A DNA stretch of 64,000 bases from NCBI RefSeq assembly GCF_021018895.1, contig NC_079374.1, positions 3,017,212-3,081,211 on the forward strand. Reading direction: 5' to 3'. The translations under genes and the position numbers were made by a program. Below the pieces are notes generated by a model. That model did no database searches. It was not told the DNA's origin and saw nothing but the letters and a program-made list of their open reading frames with translations. Every line of letters begins with the position of its first letter. Positions within the stretch are counted from its first letter, which is position 1. The stretch is from Seriola aureovittata (Eukaryota > Chordata > Actinopteri > Carangiformes > Carangidae). Positions 13,701-25,692 of this stretch are shown here, in pieces.

Positions 13701-16700
13701 AGGCATAAAAACGTCATAGTATAGTAAGGCATAAAATGTCATAAAAACGTCATAGTATAGTAAGGCATAAAATGTCATAAAAACATCATAGTATAGTAAG
13801 GCATAAAACATCATAGTATAGTAAGGCATAAAATGTCATAAAAACATCATAGTATAATAAGGCATAAAAGCATCATAGTATAGTAAGGCATAAAATGTCA
13901 TAAAAACGTCATAGTATAGTAAGGCATAAAATGTCAAAAAAAAGTCATAGTATAGTAAGGCATAAAATGTAAAAAAAAAAAAAAAAGTCAAAGTATAATA
14001 AGGCATAAAATATCAAAAAACGTTATAGTATAGTATGTCATAAAAAAGTCATAGTATAGTAAGGCATTAAAACGTCATAGTATAGTAAGGCATAAAATGT
14101 CATAAAAACGTCATAGTATAGTAAGGCATACAATGTCATAAAAACGTCATAGTATAGTAAGTCATAAAAAGTCAAAAAATGTCATAGTATAGTAAGGCAT
14201 AAAATGTCATAAAAAAGTCATAGTATAGTAAGGCATAAAAACGTCATAGTATAGTAAGGCATAAAATGTCATAAAAAAGTCATAGTATAGTAAGGCATTA
14301 AAACGTCATAGTATAGTAAGGCATAAAATGTCATAAAAACGTCATAGTATAGTAAGGCATAAAATGTCATAAAAACATCATAGTATAGTAAGGCATAAAA
14401 GCATCATAGTATAGTAAGGCATAAAATGTCATAATAACGTCATAGTATAGTAAGGCATAAAATGTCAAAAAAAAGTCATAGTATAGTAAGGCATAAAATG
14501 TAAAAAAAAAAAAAAAAAAGTCAAAGTATAATAAGGCATAAAATATCAAAAAACGTCATAGTATAGTATGTCATAAAAACGTCATAGTATAGTAAGGCAT
14601 AAAAATGTAATAGTATAGTAAGGCATTAAATGTCATAAAAACGTCATAGTATAGTAAGGCATAAAATGTCATAAAAACGTCATAGTATAGTAAGGCATAA
14701 AATGTCATAAAAACGTCATAGTATAGTTAAGGCATAAAATGTCAAAAAAACGTCATAGTATAGTAAGGCATAAAATGTCATAAAAAACGTCATAGTACAG
14801 TAAGGCATAAAATGTCAAAAAAAAGTCATAGTATAGTAAGGCATAAAATGTCAAAAAAAAGTCATAGTATAGTAAGGCATAAAAACGTCATAGTATAGTA
14901 AGGCATAAAATGTAAAAAAAAAAAAAAAATAAAAAATTCAAAGTATAATAAGGCATAAAAACGTCATAAAAACGTCATAGTATAGTATGGCATAAAATGT
15001 CAAAAAAAAGTCATAGTATATTAAGGCATAAAATGTCATAAAAACGTCATAGTATAGTAAGGATAAAATGTCATAAAAACGTCATAGTATAGTTAAGGCA
15101 TAAAAAGTCAAAAAAACGTCATAGTATAGTAAGGCATAAAAACGTCATAGTATAGTAAGGCAATAAATGTCATAAAAAAAAAAAAAAGTCAAAGTATAAT
15201 AAGGCATAAAACATCAAAAAATATCATAGTATAGTAAGGCATAAAAACGTCATAGTTTAGTAAGGCATAAAAATGTAATAGTATAGTAAGGCATTAAATG
15301 TCATAAAAACGTCATAGTATAGTAAGGCATAAAATGTCATAAAAACGTCATAGTATAGTAAGGCATAAAATGTCATAAAAACATCATAGTATAGTAAGGC
15401 ATTAAAACATCATAGTATAGTAAGGCATAAAATGTCATAAAAACGTCATCGTATAGTAAGGCATAAAATGTCAAAAAAAAGTCATAGTATAGTAAGGCAT
15501 AAAATGTCATAAAAACGTCATAGTATAGTAAGGCATACAATGTCATAAAAACGTCATAGTATAGTAAGTCATAAAAAGTCAAAAAACGTCATAGTATAGT
15601 AAGGCATAAAATGTCATAAAAAAGTCATAGTATAGTAAGGCATAAAAAAGTCATAGTATAGTAAGGCATACAATGTCATAAAAACGTCATAGTATAGTAA
15701 GTCATAAAAAGTCAAAAAACGTCATAGTATAGTAAGGCATAAAATGTCAAAAAAACGTCATAGTATAGTAAGGCATAAAATGTCTTAAAAACGTCATAGT
15801 ATAGTAAGGCATAAAATGTCAAAAAAAAGTCATAGTATAGTAAGGCATAAAATGTCAAAAAAAAGTCATAGTATAGTAAGGCATAAAAACGTCATAGTAT
15901 AGTAAGGCATAAAATGTCATAAAAAAGTCATAGTATAGTAAGGCATAAAAACGTCATAGTATAGTAAGGCATAAAATGTAAAAAAAAAAAAAAAGTCAAA
16001 GTATAATAAGGCATAAAACGTCAAAAAACGTCATAGTATAGTAAGTCATAAAAACGTCATAGTATAGTAAGGCATAAAAAGTCAAAAAATGTCATAGTAT
16101 AGTAAGGCATAAAATGTCATAAAAAAGTGATAGTATAGTAAGGCATTAAAACGTCATAGTATAGTAAGGCATAAAATGTCAAAAAAAAGTCATAGTATAG
16201 TAAGGCATAAAATGTCAAAAAAAGTCATAGTATAGTAAGGCATAAAAACGTCATAGTATAGTAAGGCATACAATGTCATAAAAACGTCATAGTATAGTAA
16301 GTCATAAAAAGTCAAAAAATGTCATAGTATAGTAAGGCATAAAATGTCATAAAAAAGTCATAGTATAGTAAGGCATAAAAAGTCAAAAAATGTCATAGTA
16401 TAGTAAGGCATAAAACGTCATAAAAACATCATAGTATAGTAAGGCATAAAATGTCATAAAAAAGTCATAGTATAGTAAGGCATTAAAACGTCATAGTATA
16501 GTAAGGCATAAAATGTCATAAAAACGTCATAGTATAGTAAGGCATAAAATGTCAAAAAAAAGTCATAGTATAGTAAGGCATAAAAACGTCATAGTATAGT
16601 AAGGCATACAATGTTGTAAAAACGTCATAGTATAGTAAGTCATAAAAAGTCAAAAAATGTCATAGTATAGTAAGGCATAAAATGTCATAAAAAAGTCATA

Positions 16701-18859
16701 GTATAGTAAGGCATAAAAAGTCAAAAAATGTCATAGTATAGTAAGGCATAAAAACGTCATAAAAACGTCATAGTATAGTAAGGCATAAAATGTCATAAAA
16801 AAGTCATAGTATAGTAAGGCATTAAAACGTCATAGTATAGTAAGGCATAAAATGTCATAAAAACGTCATAGTATAGTAAGGCATAAAATGTCATAAAAAC
16901 ATCATAGTATAGTAAGGCATAAAAGCATCATAGTATAGTAAGGAATAAAATGTCATAAAAACGTCATAGTATAGTAAGGCATAAAATGTCAAAAAAAAGT
17001 CATAGTATAGTAAGGCATAAAAACGTCATAGTATAGTAAGGCATACAATGTCATAAAAACGTCATAGTATAGTAAGTCATAAAAAGTCAAAAAATGTCAT
17101 AGTATAGTAAGGCATAAAATGTCATAAAAAAGTCATAGTATAGTAAGGCATAAAAACGTCATAGTATAGTAAGGCATAAAATGTCATAAAAACGTCATAG
17201 TATAGTAAGGCATAAAATGTCATAAAAACATCATAGTATAGTAAGGCATAAAAGCATCATAGTATAGTAAGGCATAAAATGTCATAAAAACATCATAGTA
17301 TAGTAAGGCATAAAAGCATCATAGTATAGTAAGGCATAAAATGTCATAAAAACGTCATAGTATAGTAAGGCATAAAATGTCAAAAAAAAGTCATAGTATA
17401 GTAAGGCATAAAATGTAAAAAAAAAAAAAAAAAAGTCAAAGTATAATAAGGCATAAAATATCAAAAAACGTTATAGTATAGTATGTCATAAAAACGTCAT
17501 AGTATAGTAAGGCATAAAAATGTAATAGTATAGTAAGGCATTAAATGTCATAAAAACGTCATAGTATAGTAAGGCATAAAATGTCATAAAAACGTCATAG
17601 TATAGTAAGGCATAAAATGTCATAAAAACGTCATAGTATAGTAAGGCATAAAATGTCAAAAAAACGTCATAGTATAGTAAGGCATAAAATGTCTTAAAAA
17701 CGTCATAGTATAGTAAGGCATAAAATGTAAAAAAAAAGTCATAGTATAGTAAGGCATAAAATGTCAAAAAAAGTCATAGTATAGTAAGGCATAAAAACGT
17801 CATAGTATAGTAAGGCATAAAATGTAAAAAAAAAAAATAAAAAATTCAAAGTATAATAAGGCATAAAACATAAAACGTCATAGTATAGTATGGCATAAAA
17901 TGTCAAAAAAAAGTCATAGTATAGTAAGGCATACAATGTCATAAAAACGTCATAGTATAGTAAGTCATAAAAAGTCAAAAAACGTCATAGTATAGTAAGG
18001 CATAAAAAAGTCATAGTATAGTAAGGCATAAAATGTAAAAAAAAAAAAAAAAAAGTCAAAGTATAATAAGGCATAAAACATCAAAAAATATCATAGTATA
18101 GTAAGGCATAAAAACGTCATAGTTTAGTAAGGCATAAAAATGTAATAGTATAGTAAGGCATTAAATGTCATAAAAACGTCATAGTATAGTAAGGCATAAA
18201 ATGTCATAAAAAAGTCATAGTATAGTAAGGCATAAAATGTCATAGTATAGTAAGGCATAAAAAAGTCATAAAAAAGTCATAGTATAGTAAGGCATAAAAT
18301 GTAAAAAAAAAGTCATAGTATAGTAAGGCATAAAATGTCAAAAAAAGTCAAAGTATAGTAAGGCATAAAATGTCATAAAAACGTCATAGTATAGTAAGGC
18401 ATAAAATGTAAAAAAAAAAGTCATAGTATAGTAAGGCATAAAATGTCAAAAAAAGTCATAGTATAGTAAGGCATAAAAAGTCAAAAAATGTCATAGTATA
18501 GTAAGGCATAAAAACGTCATAAAAACGTCATAGTATAGTAAGGCATAAAATGTCATAAAAAAGTCATAGTATAGTAAGGCATAAAACGTCATAGTATAGT
18601 AAGGCATAAAATGTCATAAAAAAGTCATAGTATAGTAAGGCATAAAAAGTCAAAAAATGTCATAGTATAGTAAGGCATAAAAACGTCATAAAAACGTCAT
18701 AGTATAGTAAGGCATAAAATGTCATAAAAAAGTCATAGTATAGTAAGGCATTAAAACGTCATAGTATAGTAAGGCATAAAATGTCATAAAAACGTCATAG
18801 TATAGTAAGGCATAAAATGTAAAAAAAAAGTCATAGTATAGTAAGGCATAAAATGTCAA

Positions 18860-20640
18860 AAAAAGTCATAGTATAGTAAGGCATAAAATGTCATAAAAAC
18901 GTCATAGTATAGTAAGGCATAAAATGTCAAAAAAAAAGTCATAGTATAGTAAGGCATAAAATGTCAAAAAAAGTCATAGTATAGTAAGGCATAAAATGTC
19001 ATAAAAACGTCATAGTATAGTAAGGCATAAAATGTCATAAAAAAGTCATAGTATAGTAAGGCATAAAAAATCATAGTATAGTAAGGCAAAAAAACATCAT
19101 AGTATAGTAAGGCATAAAATGTCATAAAAACGTCATAGTATAGTAAGGCATAAAATGTCAAAAAAAGTCATAGTATAGTAAGGCATAAAATGTCATAAAA
19201 ACGTCATAGTATAGTAAGGCATAAAATGTCATAAAAACGTCATAGTATAGTAAGGCATAAAATGTCATAAAAAAGTCATAGTATAGTAAGGCATAAAAAA
19301 GTCATAGTATAGTAAGGCATAAAATGTCAAAAAAAGTCATAGTATAGTAAGGCATAAAATGTAAAAAAAAAGTCATAGTATAGTAAGGCATAAAAACGTC
19401 ATAGTATAGTAAGGCATACAATGTCATAAAAACGTCATAGTATAGTAAGTCATAAAAAGTCAAAAAATGTCATAGTATAGTAAGGCATAAAATGTCATAA
19501 AAAAGTCATAGTATAGTAAGGCATAAAAACGTCATAGTATAGTAAGGCATACAATGTCATAAAAACGTCATAGTATAGTAAGTCATAAAAAGTCAAAAAA
19601 CGTCATAGTATAGTAAGGCATAAAAAAGTCATAGTATAGTAAGGCATAAAATGTAAAAAAAAAAAAAAAAGTCAAAGTATAATAAGGCATAAAACATCAA
19701 AAAATATCATAGTATAGTAAGGCATAAAAACGTCATAGTTTAGTAAGGCATAAAAATGTAATAGTATAGTAAGGCATTAAATGTCATAAAAACGTCATAG
19801 TATAGTAAGGCATAAAATGTCATAAAAAAGTCATAGTATAGTAAGGCATAAAAAAGTCATAGTATAGTAAGGCATAAAATGTCATAAAAACGTCATAGTA
19901 TAGTAAGGCATAAAATGTAAAAAAAAAGTCATAGTATAGTAAGGCATAAAATGTCAAAAAAAGTCATAGTATAGTAAGGCATAAAATGTCATAAAAACGT
20001 CATAGTATAGTAAGGCATAAAATGTCAAAAAAAAAAGTCATAGTATAGTAAGGCATAAAATGTCAAAAAAAGTCATAGTATAGTAAGGCATAAAATGTCA
20101 TAAAAACGTCATAGTATAGTAAGGCATAAAATGTCATAAAAAAGTCATAGTATAGTAAGGCATAAAAACGTCATAGTATAGTAAGGCATAAAAACATCAT
20201 AGTATAGTAAGGCATAAAATGTCATAAAAACGTCATAGTATAGTAAGGCATAAAATGTCAAAAAAAGTCATAGTATAGTAAGGCATAAAATGTCATAAAA
20301 ACGTCATAGTATAGTAAGGCATAAAATGTCATAAAAACGTCATAGTATAGTAAGGCATAAAATGTCATAAAAAAGTCATAGTATAGTAAGGCATAAAAAA
20401 GTCATAGTATAGTAAGGCATAAAATGTCAAAAAAAGTCATAGTATAGTAAGGCATAAAATGTAAAAAAAAAGTCATAGTATAGTAAGGCATAAAAACGTC
20501 ATAGTATAGTAAGGCATACAATGTCATAAAAACGTCATAGTATAGTAAGTCATAAAAAGTCAAAAAATGTCATAGTATAGTAAGGCATAAAATGTCATAA
20601 AAAAGTCATAGTATAGTAAGGCATAAAACGTCATAGTATA
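18860..20640. repeat. About 1.1-kb tandem higher-order repeat near the right end of the array
   Basis: The order of variants in 18.9-19.5 kb repeats in 20.0-20.6 kb. For example, the altered core aaggcataca is at 19,411 and 20,511, an offset of exactly 1,100 bp, and poly-A-lengthened spacers are about 1,098-1,100 bp apart. Confidence 0.7.
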
Positions 20641-21320
20641 GTAAGGCATAAAATGTCATAAAAACGTCATAGTATAGTAAGGCATAAAATGTAAAAAAAA
20701 AAAAAAAAGTCAAAGTATAATAAGGCATAAAATATCAAAAAACGTCATAGTATAGTAAGGCATAAAAATGTAATAGTATAGTAAGGCATTAAATGTCATA
20801 AAAACGTCATAGTATAGTAAGGCATACAATGTCATAAAAACGTCATAGTATAGTAAGGCATAAAATGTCATAAAAACGTCAAAAAACGTCATAGTATAGT
20901 AACTCATAAAAACGTCATAGTATAGTAAGGCATAAAAATGTAATAGTATAGTAAGGCATTAAATGTTATAAAAACTTCATAGTATAGTAAAGCATAAAAT
21001 GTCATAAAAACGTCATAGTGTAATTATGCATAAAATGTCTTGAAAACTTCAAAAAAAGTAATAGTATAGTAAGTCATAAAAACGTCATAGTATAGTAAGG
21101 CATAAAAATGTAATAGTATAGTAAGGCATTAAATGTCATAAAAACTTCATAGTATAGTAAGTCATAAAAACGTCATAGTATAGTAAGGCATAAAAATGTA
21201 ATAGTATAGTAAGGCATTAAATGTCATAAAAACTTCATAGTATAGTAAGGCATAAAAACGTCAAAAAAAAGTCACAGTATAGTAAGGCATAAAAAAGTCA
21301 CATGATAGTATAAAAGCTAT

Positions 21321-21560
21321 AGTGAAGAGGGACAAAAAAATTGAAATTAATATTGAAATTGAAAACTTTTATTGTCATTGCAAAGTCTGCATACAACGAA
21401 ATTTGGAGCACAGCTCCTTAAGAGGTGCATACTAATACTGTAACACAACAACACAGAATAATAACAAAGACAAAATATATCATGAAGGTCAAATATGTAC
21501 GAACATTCACATGTCAAGGTATATCTTGGTATTGCACACTAAGCAGTACTAGATAAACAC
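21321..21560 (-). mobile_element. Truncated LINE 3' end (L2-like), copy 1
   Basis: Read on the minus strand this ends with a tail rich in caatgacaataaaag, the usual 3' end of fish L2-like LINEs, preceded by a stretch (cagctccttaagaggtgc on the + strand) shared with the copy at 21,736. It is cut off near 21,558, where the element sequence ends in acagtat and satellite agtatagtaagg follows. The shared bases look like a microhomology junction. Confidence 0.75.
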
Positions 21561-21735
21561 AGTATAGTAAGGCATTAAAAGATATAGTACAGTTAGGCAT
21601 ACAAAAGGCATAACATAGCAAGGCATAGAAATGTCAAAGTATAGTAAGGCATAAAAATGTAAAAAAAAAACCTCCAGTATAGTAAGGTGTAAAATGTCCT
21701 AAAAAAGTCATAGTATAGTAAAGCATGAAAGTTAT
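21561..21735. repeat. Diverged satellite units between the two LINE copies
   Basis: Cores such as tagtaaggcat and tagtacagttaggcat with heavier decay than in the main array. The last unit before copy 2 (agtaaagcatgaaagttatagtg) resembles the flank of copy 1 (gtataaaagctatagtg), so flank and LINE tail were duplicated together. Confidence 0.8.
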
Positions 21736-22422
21736 AGTGAAGAGAGACAAAAAAATTAAAATTGAAGTTGAAAGCTTTTATTGTCATTGCAAGCTCTGCC
21801 TACAACAAAATCTGGAGCGCAGCTCCTTAAGAGATGCATACTAATACTGCAACACAACAACACACAGAATAATAACAAATGTCAAAATATGGAATAGTCT
21901 AAAGGGTAAGGTCAAGTTATGTCTTGTTATTGCACACTAATCAGTACTAAATAAATACAGTATTGCACATGAGCAGATGACAGTGTGGGATGAATAACAG
22001 TTGGTTGTTGATTATAGCACAATGTTTAGTCCGTTAATGGCCTTGGGGAAAGAACTGTCTCTCTGAGCTGGCGATGTCTGCCAGGGAGGGCAGCCAGCAG
22101 CCAATAACTTTCTGTGCCGTGTCTATTATCCTCTGTGATGTGCTTCTGTCTGCTGCTGAGTAACCGGCGTACCACACAGTGATGCGATATGTGAGGATGC
22201 CCTCATTGGTTGCACAGTAAAAGGCCACCAGCAGCTTTCTGTCCATGCTGTTCATCCTGAACAATCTCAGGAAACTGGTCACTGCTCTGCCTTTTTGACC
22301 GTCACAGTGGCGTTGGCCGTCCAGGAGAGGTCATCAGATATCAGGGTTCCCAGGAACTTGAATCTGTGAACCCTTTTAACACAGTCTCACAGTCAGGGCC
22401 AGGTCTGTGCTACGTTTCCGCC
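21736..22422 (-). mobile_element. 5'-truncated L2-like LINE with reverse-transcriptase C-terminus, copy 2
   Basis: The minus strand has the LINE 3' tail (tttattgtcattgc near 21,776 on +) and, upstream in the element, remnants of the ORF2 C-terminal region. From about 22,360 downwards one frame reads FKFLGTLISDDLSW, the conserved segment after the reverse transcriptase. A frame break follows near 22,282, and then KLLVAFYCATNEGILTYRIT and WYAGYSAADR continue in another frame, ending at 22,034. The frameshift and the short length show a dead element. At 22,423 satellite units resume, so it inserted into, or was carried with, the array. Confidence 0.85.
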
Positions 22423-22790
22423 TCATAGTATAGTAAGGCATAAAAAGTCATAGTACAGTATGTCATAAAAGTAAGGCATAAAGTAGAGTATCATAGTATA
22501 GTAAGGCTTAAAACGTCAAAAAAAAGTTATAGTATAGTAAGGCATAAAAATGTTATCGTATAATAAGGCATAAAATGGCATAAAAAACAGCTTAGTATAG
22601 TAAGGCTTAAAACGTCGAAAAACGTCATTGTATAACAAAGCTTAAATGTCACAAAAATGTCACAGTCGCCACTGTCCCCATCCAAATAAAGGCAAAAACT
22701 GACCAAAAAATGAACATAAAAAACAAACAAACAAAAAAAGTCCTAGTATAGTAAGGCACAAAAAAACCTCATAGTATACGTAGTGACATT
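22423..22790. repeat. Decayed satellite units on the right of the LINE
   Basis: Cores such as catagtatagtaaggcat and agtatagtaaggctt occur to about 22,660, then an unrelated stretch, then two last units near 22,740-22,780 (cctagtatagtaaggcac). These are the most diverged units, as expected at an array edge. Confidence 0.85.
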
Positions 22791-23442
22791 TACATGGTAT
22801 TTCTCGACAGAAATTAAACTCATGCTTTGATATATCAACCATTTTATTGTTACTCAGAACAGACAAAACAGGTTAGCTTGCTAGTTAATGCTAGCTAACA
22901 TGGTTAAATAACACCAGCCTACTTCCACCTTTTGTAAATACAGTTTGAATGCCACAAAATTTCTCTTTTTGCACACTTTATGGTTGCACTGTTACTTTTA
23001 CCTCTTCCGCCACTGGGAAAACGTGATGGATTATCACCTACTGGAACATGATCAATTTAAATAATCAATAACTTGCTTATCATTACTCTGACTCACTTTT
23101 TGCACCAAAGTCTTAACACTCCTGTACCTAGGCATTCAGTCATGATCACCATCAACCAATCAGCATGACAGTCTATTATCATTATGTACAGTACGTTTTG
23201 TTCCAGATGCAAATTAAATTAAATTCTGTTATTAAAAGAACAGATTTAGAGGGATTGTTATTTTAGCAGAGGTACAAGCTCACAGAGTGTTACCTACCTG
23301 AGGACAGTGTTGCTGTGTGGACATTGTGTGTACAAAGTGTGTATCAGATTATACTTGACTCAAATAATGATTAACTTTGTCAGATATTTTTCAACTTCTC
23401 TGTCTGTCTCGCTAGAGAATTTGCATTTATTAACCTTACTCT

Positions 23443-23485
<43 letters not shown>

Positions 23486-23501
23486 TCTCTTCACCACACA
23501 G
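22791..23501 (+). other. Likely KCNH intron end with (GT)n before the acceptor
   Basis: Unique AT-rich sequence without a recognisable exon. A (GT)n run at about 23,447-23,484 is followed by ctctcttcaccacacag, which ends at 23,501 and serves as a splice acceptor for the exon at 23,502. Confidence 0.6.
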
Positions 23502-24482
23502 ATGAACACTCTCTCTAAACAAGTCTCCAAGCTCAGTCAGGAGCTGCAGGAAATGACTCGCCTGCTCAAACCCCTCCTCCAAACGGCACCACTGCAGCCA
23601 ATCCTGATGAACATGATGCCAAATTTTACCCCGCCTCCTAACGGTGCCAGCCAGCTGTCGACGAACACCTGTCTCGCGGTGCCGCCCCCCGCCACACCTT
23701 GTCCCCTCCAGAGACCTGACATTCATTCCCTGCTGGACAGTGGAGACATAGAGGGTGTGGATTTGCCAGGATGCCTTCTCCCAACTCCTCACTCACCGAA
23801 ACGCCCTAATTCATCTCCGCCACAGCCCCCGTCCAAATCCCCAGGGGGCAGAATCATCGGTCCCGTACACTCCGACCTTCTCGCACCTGAAGATGGTCTT
23901 CCTGACGGACCCCCGGCGCCCTCCAGCCTCCACGCTTCCTCCAGTAACGGGATATTTTTGCCCCTGCTGCAGGACCAGCCTCCCCATGCCTCGCACACCC
24001 CGTCCACCTCTCTCTCCTTCTCCATGTCTCTCGCCTCCTCACCGTCCATCTCCCCCTGCCAAGGCCCCCACCCGTCCCGACCTGCCAGCTGTGCCAGCAG
24101 AGGCCTGCTTCCCCCACCTCCCTCCCAGGACACCCCCCCTCCCCCATCCTCCCACTGCTCAGCTCCCCCGTCGCTCTCATCCTCCCCTGGAGACCACCGG
24201 ATGAGACCCACCCCCTCTGCCCCTCTCGTCTCCCCCGCCGTCTCCTTCCACCCCTCCACCATCTCCCTGCCCTTGTCTCTGGACTCTGTCAGCGTGAGGA
24301 CAAGGCAGGGAGGGACCCAGACTCCCCCTTGGTGCAGGTCACAGCTGCACCACAGGGAGGCCGGTCCTGCCGCTCGTCCTCCCCAGGAGCTGGAGATGCA
24401 GGAGTGGGGGCGACAGGTGGAGGAGGGCAAGTCCTCCACGGAGCACATCAGCTTCATCGATGAGGAGGAGCCAGCGTTATGA
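23502..24482 (+). CDS. Last coding exon of an Elk-type voltage-gated potassium channel (KCNH3/4/8 group), partial
   Basis: The exon encodes 326 residues and a TGA stop, opening directly after a CAG acceptor. It starts with MNTLSKQVSKLSQELQEM and then RLLKPLL, an amphipathic helix like the short coiled coil in the cytoplasmic C-terminal tail of KCNH channels; from memory it is closest to the Elk branch, perhaps KCNH4. After it comes a long low-complexity Pro/Ser-rich tail (about residues 30-290) and an acidic end, STEHISFIDEEEPAL. PAS, membrane, pore and cyclic-nucleotide-binding-homology exons are not in the window and must lie upstream, beyond the satellite. Such channels conduct subthreshold K+ currents in neurons. 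The start is a splice junction, so the ATG at the exon's first codon is not the initiator. The paralogue assignment is uncertain; the reading frame and family are fairly sure. Confidence 0.78.
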   Translation: MNTLSKQVSKLSQELQEMTRLLKPLLQTAPLQPILMNMMPNFTPPPNGASQLSTNTCLAVPPPATPCPLQRPDIHSLLDSGDIEGVDLPGCLLPTPHSPKRPNSSPPQPPSKSPGGRIIGPVHSDLLAPEDGLPDGPPAPSSLHASSSNGIFLPLLQDQPPHASHTPSTSLSFSMSLASSPSISPCQGPHPSRPASCASRGLLPPPPSQDTPPPPSSHCSAPPSLSSSPGDHRMRPTPSAPLVSPAVSFHPSTISLPLSLDSVSVRTRQGGTQTPPWCRSQLHHREAGPAARPPQELEMQEWGRQVEEGKSSTEHISFIDEEEPAL

Positions 24483-25652
24483 AGCTGGGAAGTAGCAGAG
24501 AATGGAATCGACAGAGCTCAGATCAGGGAATGAAAAGCAGCGGGAAACAGACAGCTGGTCCAGTTCACACAGGAAGTGCTAAAAGGACAGACAGGTAAAC
24601 AGAGACACACCTGGGAGGACAAGACGCAGCTGTCAGCGAATCAGTGTGAAGGTACATTTCTACACTGACGAACCACAGAACTACAACAGCACAAATTGTC
24701 TTACAGTATCAACACTCCAGTAGCTTCAGTCGCTCCGTGCGGCCGCTGGGACTCACAGGACGCGAGCTCGTCTTCAACGCGGCTCCGTCCACCTGAACTC
24801 AACACGCGACGATTGCTTTTTAAACCCAGCATGGACGTCTCCTCCTCTTCAAAAGGCAGGTACAAACACATATATCTCAGCGGGGGAGACGTGTCTTTTA
24901 CCCACACTGCACTGGGACTGGGAATGTAAACTCCTGGTTCAGTCTCAGTCACGTCAGATCACCTCACCTGTTGAGCCAGTCTACGGGATTATTTTTTTTT
25001 TGTTATCTGCCTCTGGGCTGGTGGAGGCAAACACTCATCGACTTCGGATCACCTCCTTTAGAGTCACAGACGCCATCGTCACTCACAACAACAACAACAA
25101 CAAATCTGATTTTAAAACGTTCAAATTTCTTTCCCTGTAAAACAAGCTTGCAGTCGAGTCACATCTGGATTCGTGATCAGGTCGTGTGCCAAAGACAAAA
25201 GTTTAAAAAGAAAAAAAAAAGCAAGGTTAATGGAAGAAGTCACAGACAGCATCAGTACATCACCGTTTATCACCGCCATGACTGTTTACAACCAGCCTGC
25301 CAGATTGTAGAGCAAACTCCCACATCACTCCTGAGCTTTAGCCATCCAGCCATTCGTGCCTTCTCCATAATAAAGACATAGACTTCCCTATGAAGTTCTT
25401 CACCTGTTCATTACAGGCAAAGCATTTGGATCAAAATTTGACATAGAAAGCCATCAGCGTCACCTACAGACAATACTTGCACCTTTATCTCAAATGTAAC
25501 TGAATTTATTTATTTACTGAGGCATGTATTTATTTATTTTTGTTGAAGCGATGAGGAAACATTTTTTTGCACGTCTGGGAGATGTAACAGAAACAGGCTG
25601 GGGAGGGAGGTTTACCGTTTAAATATGAGTGTCACTTTCCTAATTCTTATGT

Positions 25653-25692
<40 letters not shown>

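Larger units (their letters stand above)
929..21310. repeat. Giant AT-rich satellite array, 36-bp basic unit
   Basis: About 20.4 kb made almost only of two modules: a 25-26-bp core (gtcatagtatagtaaggcat plus a short A-rich tail) and an 11-bp spacer (gtcataaaaac). Core plus spacer gives a 36-bp unit repeated hundreds of times with substitutions (agtaagtcat, agtaagacat, agcaaggcat, atattaaggc) and lost spacers. A recurrent variant carries a run of about 12-20 A followed by gtcaaagtataataagg, for example near 3,361, 4,209, 4,617, 5,870, 9,849, 11,119, 13,973, 17,418 and 20,693. The + strand is strongly A-rich and C-poor. Because 36 is a multiple of three, the minus strand shows open frames repeating MTFYALLYYDVF; they start and stop with the repeat register and I do not call them genes. 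No CENP-B-box-like motif was noticed. Confidence 0.97.

Noticed and set aside
937..20907. Many minus-strand open frames of 60-139 residues in the satellite
   Set aside because: They follow the 36-bp period, start and stop with repeat variants, have no splice or start context, and encode only one low-complexity 12-mer.
929..21310. CRISPR-like array
   Set aside because: The repeats touch each other or are separated by the same 11-bp spacer; there are no unique spacers and no cas genes, and the setting is vertebrate.
23436..24457. Overlapping long frames on both strands of the KCNH exon
   Set aside because: They are shadows of GC-rich, proline-rich coding sequence; only the frame with the coiled coil continues from a splice acceptor to a sensible end.
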